Assembly: GCA_009904025.1 (NCBI GenBank)
Contig: WYEE01000077.1
Span: 1 to 5,365 of the forward strand
Length of the DNA: 5,365 nucleotides
Source of the DNA: Thermogladius sp.
Lineage (GTDB): Archaea > Thermoproteota > Thermoprotei_A > Sulfolobales > Desulfurococcaceae
Direction of reading: 5' to 3'
The notes below the pieces were generated by a model. It did no database searches. It was not told the DNA's origin and worked only from the letters and a program-made list of their open reading frames with translations. This document shows, one piece after another, positions 1 to 5,167 of the stretch. Numbering within the stretch: the stretch's first letter is position 1; each line of letters starts with the position of its first letter. Both the position numbers and the translations under genes were made by a program.

Positions 1-4
1 ATAT

Positions 5-16
5 TCTTTAAAAAAC
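5..16 (+). promoter_or_regulatory. Probable TATA box of the FKBP gene
   Basis: An A/T-rich box, TCTTTAAAAAAC, has its centre about 37 bp before the ATG at 49. An archaeal start site lies about 26-27 bp past the box centre, which puts the transcript start near 37-38 and leaves a leader of about 11 nt, just long enough for the ribosome binding site at 37-43. The box is seen; its use is inferred. Confidence 0.5.
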
Positions 17-36
17 CGTCTAGAACTCTATTTATC

Positions 37-43
37 AAGGTGG
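37..43 (+). promoter_or_regulatory. Ribosome binding site of the FKBP gene
   Basis: AAGGTGG contains AGGTG, which matches the archaeal anti-Shine-Dalgarno complement GGAGGTGAT. It ends 5 nt before ATG 49 and supports that start. The leader is probably very short, so the site would sit at the extreme 5' end of the mRNA. Confidence 0.6.
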
Positions 44-48
44 TTTAA

Positions 49-762
49 ATGCCATTCGAGAAAGGGGACTTCCTCTTAGTGGAGTACACTGTGAGAGTGA
101 AGGAGACGGGGAACATCGTGGATACAACGGACGCCAACATCGCCAAGCAGGAGAAGATATATGATGAGGCGAGAGTATACGGCCCCACCTTGATAGTACT
201 CGGCAAAGGCTGGGTTAACCAGTTTGTCGAGGAAGAGGTTATGAAACTCAACGAGGGGGAGGAGAAGGTTATCGAGGTGCCTCCCGAGAAAGCTTACGGG
301 GATAGGGATCCAGGGAAGGTTAAAGTATACAGCTTAAGAGAGTTCACGAAGAAGGGGTACGAGGTTAAAATCGGGGATATAGTTGAGACAGACGCTGGTA
401 GAGGGGTTGTCAAGAGTATAAGCGGGGGCAGGGTTGTCGTGGACTTCAACCACCCTCTAGCAGGCAAAGTGCTGGTGTACAAGGTGAAGGTTGTTAGGAA
501 GATAGCAGACACCAAGGAAAAGCTCTTACACCTGGCTATAAGACACTTGAATATACCGGGCGAGGAGCTTAAAGTAGAATATGATGAGGCCTCCAAGAAG
601 GTTACTGTGAGTCTGCCCGGCAAGTATATCAGCAGGAGGGACCTGCCGTACGCTAAAGTCAGCTTCGCGACAGACGCGCTGGAGTTATTCAAGGATTCAT
701 TGAATGAAATAGTCTTCCAGGAGGTTATAGCGAGGAAGACCGAGGAGAGCAAGCAGAGCTAG
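49..762 (+). CDS. FKBP-type peptidyl-prolyl cis-trans isomerase, long archaeal (SlyD-like) form
   Basis: This 237-aa protein is a complete FKBP-family prolyl isomerase, expected to be a cytosolic folding helper that isomerises Xaa-Pro bonds and has chaperone activity. The FKBP fold is split in the SlyD manner. The N-terminal part (residues 6-85) carries the Y13-T-V strand, V24-D25 in the catalytic pocket, the VLGKGW segment (50-55) and the AYG of the flap (82-84). An insert-in-flap chaperone domain follows (about 86-130), and the fold closes with VDFNHPLAGK (131-140) and a final beta strand to about 150. Residues 155-237 form an extra charged C-terminal domain, as in the known long archaeal FKBPs. 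There is no signal peptide or membrane segment. The ATG is supported by AAGGTGG 5 nt upstream. The gene converges on egsA, and their stops share CTAG at 759-762. The His-rich metal-binding tail of bacterial SlyD is absent. Confidence 0.93.
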   Translation: MPFEKGDFLLVEYTVRVKETGNIVDTTDANIAKQEKIYDEARVYGPTLIVLGKGWVNQFVEEEVMKLNEGEEKVIEVPPEKAYGDRDPGKVKVYSLREFTKKGYEVKIGDIVETDAGRGVVKSISGGRVVVDFNHPLAGKVLVYKVKVVRKIADTKEKLLHLAIRHLNIPGEELKVEYDEASKKVTVSLPGKYISRRDLPYAKVSFATDALELFKDSLNEIVFQEVIARKTEESKQS

Positions 763-1829
763 GCTACACCCGTCTCTTTAACAAGCCTGGCAGCCGCCTC
801 CGATGTAATACCGTTTTCACCTAGAATAGTGTATCTCTCAGGTCTAATCTTATGGGCTATAGTCAGCGCTTTAACTATCGTCTCAACGGGTATATTCAGC
901 TCTTCCGCTCTAGTCGGCAAGCCGATCTTCCTCATAATACTCCTAACAAGCCTCCACCTCTTATCACCGTAGAGGTAGAGCATCAGTATAGTCCCTAAAG
1001 CGACCTGCTCGCCGTGCAACGCTTTACCCGGGGCCAGGATGTCCAGGGCGTGGCTGAACAAGTGCTCGCTCCCACTAGCAGGCCTGCTGGAGCCGGCTAT
1101 ACACATGGCTACACCGCTACTGATCAAAGCCTCGACGAGTATCCTAACACCCTCCTCGCCCCCGCTGGCAATCAACTCGTGGTATCTGAGGACGTGCTTA
1201 GCGCTGAGCAAGGCTAGTTGGGCAGCGTACTCCCCGTAGTACTCTCCTTTAAGCCTATGGGCCAGCCTCCAGTCTTTCACAGCAGTGAGCTTGCCTATGA
1301 GGTCGCCTACCCCGGCGAGTATGAGCCTCTTAGGCGCTTTCGATATCACGTGCGTGTCTGCAACTATAGCGCTAGGCGTGGTGGCGTAGATGCTTGTAGG
1401 CCTCTCGAAACCCTTCAAGCTGGCGAAGGGGCTTGATATACCGTCGTGGCTTGGAGCCGTTGGCACACTCACCATCCTACCCCCCACCCTGCTGGCAGCG
1501 TACTTGGCTAGGTCGATGACCCTGCCACCCCCAACGCCCAGGATAAACTCGACCCCCTCTCTCTTCATCGCCCCAGCCAGCCTCTCGGCCTCGCTTACAC
1601 TAGCCTCACCGGCCTCGAAGAACTTCACCCGGAAACCAGCTGACTCCAAGTGTTCTGCAACAATCCTACCGGCAACCTCCCAGGTGTTCCTACCCGCTAC
1701 AATCCCCACACCGCTCCCTGAGCGACCGCCCAGCGACTCTAGTACGCTAGTCGTCTTGTCGAGTATCTTACTCCCAACTACTACTATGAAGGGTAGTTTT
1801 ATCTCGTGGATGCTCAAAACAACACCCAT
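759..1829 (-). CDS. egsA: sn-glycerol-1-phosphate dehydrogenase [NAD(P)+]
   Basis: This enzyme reduces dihydroxyacetone phosphate to sn-glycerol-1-phosphate, the backbone of archaeal ether lipids, using NAD(P)H in the cytosol. The 356-aa length fits the family. The N-terminal nucleotide-binding domain has the glycine-rich GVGGGRVID (98-106), followed by SVPTAPSHDGISSP (121-134). The C-terminal helical domain of the iron/zinc alcohol-dehydrogenase superfamily supplies the likely metal ligands: D176 in GVGDLIGK, H256 in SGSEHLFSH and H272 in LHGEQ. The family is the stereochemical hallmark of archaea, so it helps place the organism. The start is uncertain. ATG 1829 gives the longest frame, but the good TATA box at 1839-1849 predicts transcription starting near 1817-1818, exactly at an in-frame TTG (1815-1817). 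That start gives a 352-aa leaderless product beginning M-S-I-H-E-I-K-L-P. The gene diverges from psmB and converges on the FKBP gene with a 4-nt overlap. Confidence 0.96.
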   Translation of the reverse strand: MGVVLSIHEIKLPFIVVVGSKILDKTTSVLESLGGRSGSGVGIVAGRNTWEVAGRIVAEHLESAGFRVKFFEAGEASVSEAERLAGAMKREGVEFILGVGGGRVIDLAKYAASRVGGRMVSVPTAPSHDGISSPFASLKGFERPTSIYATTPSAIVADTHVISKAPKRLILAGVGDLIGKLTAVKDWRLAHRLKGEYYGEYAAQLALLSAKHVLRYHELIASGGEEGVRILVEALISSGVAMCIAGSSRPASGSEHLFSHALDILAPGKALHGEQVALGTILMLYLYGDKRWRLVRSIMRKIGLPTRAEELNIPVETIVKALTIAHKIRPERYTILGENGITSEAAARLVKETGVA

Positions 1830-1838
1830 AAACCCTAC

Positions 1839-1849
1839 GTATATATAAG
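1839..1849 (-). promoter_or_regulatory. TATA box of egsA (divergent promoter)
   Basis: On the minus strand this reads CTTATATATAC, preceded by an A-rich BRE-like AAAC. The centre is about 27 bp from the TTG at 1817 but only about 15 bp from the ATG at 1829. If the box is used, the transcript would begin at or after the ATG, which favours TTG 1817 as a leaderless start. The box overlaps the egsA-psmB divergent spacer. Confidence 0.55.
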
Positions 1850-1857
1850 TTTAAAAC
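1849..1857 (+). promoter_or_regulatory. Candidate TATA box of psmB
   Basis: GTTTAAAAC is centred near 1853, which predicts a transcript start near 1879-1881, at the GTG of psmB (leaderless). It abuts the minus-strand box of egsA, so both pre-initiation complexes would compete for the same DNA. Its core TTTAAA is palindromic and could also be read toward egsA, about 24 bp before ATG 1829. The TATATATAAG at 1840-1849 is an alternative plus-strand box. Confidence 0.4.
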
Positions 1858-1875
1858 GAGTCATAGCTTGATGTA

Positions 1876-1883
1876 GAGGGGTG
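1876..1883 (+). promoter_or_regulatory. Possible ribosome binding site implying TTG 1893 as psmB start
   Basis: GAGGGGTG resembles GGAGGTG. It overlaps the GTG at 1881, so it cannot serve that codon, but it lies 9 nt before an in-frame TTG at 1893. Use of that TTG would shorten the PsmB leader from 10 to 6 residues. This conflicts with the leaderless-GTG reading given by the TATA box, and the sequence alone does not decide. Confidence 0.3.
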
Positions 1884-2519
1884 TTCCAGGGGTTGAAGAA
1901 CGAGAGTAAGACGACTACAGTGGGGTTGGTTGTAGGAGACTACGTCGTCCTCGCAGCAGACAAGAGGGCTACAGGAGGGGCTATGATATACCATAAGAGG
2001 GTTAAGAAGATACATAAGATCACAGACTACGCTGCGATGACTATCTCGGGGCTCGTAGCAGACGCCCAGGTGCTAGTAGACGAGGCCAGGTATGTTTCGA
2101 AAGCTTATGAGATGGACTACGGGAAGAGGATTAAATTAAGCTCTCTCGCAAACTTTATGTCTCTAGTATTATCGGCGTACTTGAGATACTCCCCCTTCAT
2201 AGTACAGCTGCTACTAGGCGGCGTAGACGAGGGAGGCCCCTCACTCTACTACCTAGACTTGTACGGCAGCGTCTCGAAGGAGAGGTATGCTTCAACGGGA
2301 AGCGGCTCCCCAGTAGCCTACGGTGTACTGGAGAAAGAGTATAGGAGCGACCTCACTCTAGAGGAGGCGAGGAAACTAGCTTTTAAAGCCGTTGAAACAG
2401 CCTTGAGCAGGGACGGTTTCAGCGGTGAGGGGGTGGACGTCGTCACCATAGGCCCCAACTACTTCTCCGAGGAGACGTATATTATGGAGAGAAAGCTCTC
2501 GCCTTCCACCAGGTTTTAA
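1881..2519 (+). CDS. psmB: 20S proteasome beta subunit (Ntn hydrolase)
   Basis: This is a 212-aa beta subunit of the 20S core particle, the chamber that degrades unfolded or marked cytosolic proteins. The mature part begins at TTTVG (T11 here). The catalytic set is complete: T11 (Thr1), D27 (Asp17), K43 (Lys33), the STGSGSP loop (138-144, with the Ser129 equivalent), and D178 and S181 of RDGFSG. Other family marks are ISGLVADAQ (55-63) and SPFIVQLLLGG (104-114). The leader is very short (10 residues from GTG 1881, 6 from TTG 1893). It ends in Lys, not the Gly that normally precedes the catalytic Thr, so self-processing is in doubt. Crenarchaea often carry two beta paralogues, one proteolytically active and one weak or inert; only one is in view. 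The gene faces egsA across a 51-bp promoter spacer, and aCPSF1 follows after 144 bp in the same direction. No alpha subunit is seen. Confidence 0.95.
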   Translation: MFQGLKNESKTTTVGLVVGDYVVLAADKRATGGAMIYHKRVKKIHKITDYAAMTISGLVADAQVLVDEARYVSKAYEMDYGKRIKLSSLANFMSLVLSAYLRYSPFIVQLLLGGVDEGGPSLYYLDLYGSVSKERYASTGSGSPVAYGVLEKEYRSDLTLEEARKLAFKAVETALSRDGFSGEGVDVVTIGPNYFSEETYIMERKLSPSTRF

Positions 2520-2663
2520 TCCGCCTCCCCGCGGCGAACGGGATCCCCATACCCTAAACCGGTTTCACGGCGGGAGGTTGAGACTAAAGCTTATAAAACT
2601 TCAATCCCTTTAATCCTCTTGGAACAAACACTGTAGAACCTGGTTTCTCCTTTTAATCCTAGG
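2520..2663 (+). other. psmB-aCPSF1 intergenic region
   Basis: This 144-bp gap encodes no convincing protein or tRNA. Its first 60 bases are G+C-rich and contain three small perfect palindromes: CCGCGG (2529-2534), GGGATCCC (2540-2547) and AAACCGGTTT (2556-2565). CCTCCC (2524-2529) can also pair with GGGAGG (2572-2577). The second half is A+T-rich, with a TATA box at 2590-2598 and pyrimidine-rich stretches. The octamer TTTAATCC occurs at the psmB stop and twice more, at 2609-2616 and 2652-2659. No strong T-run terminator is visible after psmB, so read-through into aCPSF1 is possible. Confidence 0.5.
2590..2598 (+). promoter_or_regulatory. TATA box of the aCPSF1-NMNAT-rtcA operon
   Basis: CTTATAAAA follows an A/G-rich BRE-like ACTAAAG. 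A start site about 26 bp past the centre would be near 2620 and give a leader of about 44-56 nt, depending on the start codon. The position and quality suggest that aCPSF1 and the genes after it have a promoter separate from psmB. Confidence 0.55.
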
Positions 2664-4637
2664 GTGTGTGGGAAGGTGACTCTACCTAGCGATATACTAG
2701 ACAAGAACAGGAAGACGCTGGTCGAGCTACTGTTAAAGGAGATCCCGCCTGAGCTGAGCTTGACGAGCATAGAGTTCGAGGGGCCTGAGATAGTCCTCTA
2801 CGTCAACAACAGGCAGGCTATCATAAGGTATCTCGACACGATAAAGACTATCGCGAAGAAGATACGTAAGAGGGTTGTGGTGAGGGCCAGCCCTGACGCG
2901 AGGCTCCCGCCGGAGGAGGCTAAGAAGAGAATACTCGAATTAGTGCCGAAAGACGCTAACGTGGACCCCAACAGCATTGTCTTCGACGAGACGTTGGGTG
3001 AGGTTTGGATTAAAGCCGAGAAGCCAGGGGCTATAGTTGGGAAGGGGAATATTATAAGGCATTTCATACTGGCAGAGACGGGCTGGAGGCCTATACCCCA
3101 GAGGGCTTCACCCCTCGAGTCCAAGATGTTGAACACTATCATGTCTAACCTGTTGAAGCAGAGCAAGTACAGGCTTGAGTTCCTCAGGATGGTTGGGGAG
3201 AGGATTCACAGAGATGTGATCTTCAAGAACAACTACGTGAGGATAACCCCTCTCGGGGGCTTCATGGAGGTCGGCAGATCCGCTATACTCGTTGAAACCA
3301 AGGAGAGCAGGATCCTATTAGACCTAGGGATAAATGTGGGTGCTTTAAACGACCCTAGTAAAGCCTACCCCATACTCGACTTAGACGCTATTAGAATAGA
3401 CGAGCTTGACGCCGTCATAATAACACACTCGCATCTAGACCACGTGGGCGTAGCGCCGCTTCTATACAAATACGGGTACAGGGGGCCCACGTACATGACT
3501 AAGCCTACTCGAGAGCTCTCAGCGATAATGATCCAAGACTTGATCCGGGTTGCGAGGAGGGAGGGCGGCGACTCCCTCTTCGGCGAGAAAGATTTGTCTA
3601 CAATGATACTGCACACCATACCAGTTGAATACGATGAGGTGACCGACGTGGCCCCGGATATAAAGCTTACAATGTACAACGCCGGGCACATACTTGGCTC
3701 AGCCATAGTCCACCTGCACATTGGAATGGGCTTGCACAACATCGTCTACACGGGCGACTTCAAGTACACGAACACAAGGCTCTTAGATAGAGCGGTAGAC
3801 GAGTTCCCTAGAGTCGAGACTCTCATCATCGAGAGCACCTACGGTGCAACGAGACAGCAGAGCAGGCAGGCCGCGGAGCAGCAGTTGATAGAAATAGTGA
3901 AGAGGACTATTGAGAGGAGGGGTGTGGTGCTAATACCCGTCTTCGCTGTCGGGAGAGGACAGGAGATAATGATAGTTTTAAATGAGGCTATCGAGAAGAA
4001 GATCATACCGCCAGTAAACATATACATCGAGGGGTTGATAAACGAGGTTACAGCAATACACACAGAGTACCCTGAGTACATGAGCAGGGGGCTCAGAGAC
4101 GCGATCTACAGGGGTGAAAACCCGTTTACAAGCGATTACTTCAAGATAATTGAAGGAGACGCTGGGAGGCCGGATATAGTTGAGGACAGGCCATCCATAA
4201 TAATAGCCACCAGCGGGATGTTAACCGGGGGCCCGGCCGTAGACTACCTGAGGCTAATCGCCGGGGATGAGAGAAGCTCTCTCGTCTTCGTCGGGTACCA
4301 GGCTGAGGGGACGCTTGGGAGGAAGATAAAAGACGGTATGAAGGAGATCCCCAACGTGGTGGAGGGGAAGGTCGAGGTCCTCAAGATAGCCCTAGAAGTC
4401 CAGAGCATAGACGGCTTCAGCGGCCACAGCGATCAAGCAGAACTAGTTAGATACGTTTTAAACATCAAGCCGAAACCCAGGAACATAATATTAAACCACG
4501 GCGAGGCGAACGCTATCTACACTCTGGCAAAGCTGGTTTCGAGAGCTGTAAGAGACCCTTCTTCAGGTTACCAGGGGATGCCAAACATATTTACGCCAAG
4601 CATACTAGACAGCATTAACTTGACAGCACCGCGTTAG
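2664..4637 (+). CDS. aCPSF1/FttA: KH-domain beta-CASP ribonuclease, transcription termination factor
   Basis: This is the archaeal homologue of the eukaryotic cleavage factor CPSF73. It is known as an endo/exonuclease that cuts nascent RNA at U-rich sites and drives transcription termination. The 657-aa protein is full length. It has two N-terminal KH domains (about 1-70 and 71-145), then a metallo-beta-lactamase core with HSHLDH (255-260; H255, H257, D259, H260), GHILGS (341-346, H342) and TGD (363-365, D365). The beta-CASP insert has E390 in ESTYG, then PVFAVGRGQE (425-434) and ATSGMLTGG (515-523). FSGHSD (H588) and LNHGE (H612) complete the two-zinc site. The active site is intact. One oddity is the second KH loop, which reads GKGN (126-129) instead of GKGG. 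GTG 2664 is the longest start. GTG 2676 (653 aa) has a better-spaced AGGGTG upstream and may be the real one. The gene leads an apparent operon with the two genes after it. Confidence 0.96.
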   Translation: MCGKVTLPSDILDKNRKTLVELLLKEIPPELSLTSIEFEGPEIVLYVNNRQAIIRYLDTIKTIAKKIRKRVVVRASPDARLPPEEAKKRILELVPKDANVDPNSIVFDETLGEVWIKAEKPGAIVGKGNIIRHFILAETGWRPIPQRASPLESKMLNTIMSNLLKQSKYRLEFLRMVGERIHRDVIFKNNYVRITPLGGFMEVGRSAILVETKESRILLDLGINVGALNDPSKAYPILDLDAIRIDELDAVIITHSHLDHVGVAPLLYKYGYRGPTYMTKPTRELSAIMIQDLIRVARREGGDSLFGEKDLSTMILHTIPVEYDEVTDVAPDIKLTMYNAGHILGSAIVHLHIGMGLHNIVYTGDFKYTNTRLLDRAVDEFPRVETLIIESTYGATRQQSRQAAEQQLIEIVKRTIERRGVVLIPVFAVGRGQEIMIVLNEAIEKKIIPPVNIYIEGLINEVTAIHTEYPEYMSRGLRDAIYRGENPFTSDYFKIIEGDAGRPDIVEDRPSIIIATSGMLTGGPAVDYLRLIAGDERSSLVFVGYQAEGTLGRKIKDGMKEIPNVVEGKVEVLKIALEVQSIDGFSGHSDQAELVRYVLNIKPKPRNIILNHGEANAIYTLAKLVSRAVRDPSSGYQGMPNIFTPSILDSINLTAPR

Positions 4638-4641
4638 AGGG
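4637..4641 (+). promoter_or_regulatory. Ribosome binding site favouring TTG 4649 for the NMNAT-like gene
   Basis: GAGGG overlaps the last base of the aCPSF1 stop codon. It is only 1 nt from TTG 4643 but 7 nt from the in-frame TTG at 4649. The latter spacing is normal and gives a protein starting M-R-R-V-L-Y-P-G-R-F, close to where archaeal NMN adenylyltransferases begin. Confidence 0.45.
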
Positions 4642-4642
4642 T

Positions 4643-5167
4643 TTGATTTTGAGGAGAGTGCTATACCCTGGTAGATTCCAGCCGTTCCACAACGGCCACT
4701 CCTCGGCCTTGAAGATGCTTCTAGCAGAATTCGACGAGGTAGTCATAGCCGTGGGCAGCGCGCAGGAGGGCTTCACCTGCTGGAACCCTTTCACAGGCGG
4801 GGAGAGGATTGAGATGATCAGGGGGTTTACTAAATCGCTGGGCATCGACGAGAGGGTGTGGGTTATAACCCTACCCGACATAAGGATGCCCCCGGCCTGG
4901 GTCGCCTACACTCTCTCGCTCTCACCACGCGTGGAAGCAGTAGCGTCAGGCAACCCGCAGGTTTTAGACTTGTTTAAGTGGATTGGCTTGAAAACAGTTG
5001 AGATACCCCTCGAGAACCCCCAGGTGTACAAAGGTAGGGTTGTGAGGGAGCTCATGAGCAAAGGCCTGGAGTGGAGGCACCTCGTCCCCAAACAAGTATC
5101 CGATTTCATAGACGAGATAAAAGGAGCTGAGAGAGTCAGGAGGTTGTGCTCTAGTGAAACCCCTTGA
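4643..5167 (+). CDS. Archaeal-type nicotinamide-nucleotide adenylyltransferase (NMNAT), divergent
   Basis: This 174-aa protein (172 from TTG 4649) belongs to the HxGH nucleotidyltransferase superfamily and best fits archaeal NMN adenylyltransferase, which makes NAD+ from NMN and ATP in the cytosol. Visible marks are LYPGRFQPFHNGH (7-19, with H16 and H19 of HNGH), VGSAQ (37-41), NPFTGGER (48-55), ITLPDI (75-80), W86, SGNP (102-105) and a C-terminal LVPKQV...EIKGAERVRRL (147-168) typical of the family. Two normally conserved spots differ. Archaeal NMNATs I recall read SAQ-x-SHT before NPFTAGER, while this protein has SAQEGFT. The SGT-x-I-R phosphate-binding segment reads KGRVVR (130-135). Activity or substrate may therefore be shifted; another nucleotidyl transfer is possible. 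It starts 5 nt after aCPSF1 and overlaps rtcA by 14 nt, so the three are almost certainly co-transcribed. Confidence 0.83.
   Translation: MILRRVLYPGRFQPFHNGHSSALKMLLAEFDEVVIAVGSAQEGFTCWNPFTGGERIEMIRGFTKSLGIDERVWVITLPDIRMPPAWVAYTLSLSPRVEAVASGNPQVLDLFKWIGLKTVEIPLENPQVYKGRVVRELMSKGLEWRHLVPKQVSDFIDEIKGAERVRRLCSSETP
5139..5144 (+). promoter_or_regulatory. Ribosome binding site of rtcA inside the NMNAT-like gene
   Basis: GGAGGT is the strongest Shine-Dalgarno match in the window. It lies 9 nt before GTG 5154, fixes that codon as the rtcA start, and places the signal within the last codons of the upstream gene, which suggests translational coupling. Confidence 0.75.

Noticed and set aside
294..752. 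152-codon minus-strand open frame opposite the FKBP gene
   Set aside because: The composition is Ser/Thr/Leu-rich as expected for an antisense shadow, with no recognisable domain; the FKBP frame explains the DNA.
1014..1436. Three short plus-strand frames (66-72 codons) inside egsA
   Set aside because: They are antisense to conserved egsA motifs, have no start signals, and overlap one another in different frames.
1390..1848. 152-codon plus-strand open frame opposite egsA
   Set aside because: It lies antisense to a strongly supported gene, its product is a Pro/Ser/Thr/Leu-rich low-complexity sequence with no family marks, and it has no promoter or ribosome binding site.
1871..1876. ATGTAG start-stop element before psmB
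   Set aside because: It would matter only if transcription began at or before 1871. The better-placed box suggests a start near 1880, and such six-base strings arise easily by chance.
2520..2663. tRNA or C/D-box RNA in the psmB-aCPSF1 gap
   Set aside because: No GGTTCRA-type T loop, no 7-bp acceptor stem, and no paired RTGATGA/CTGA boxes were found on either strand.
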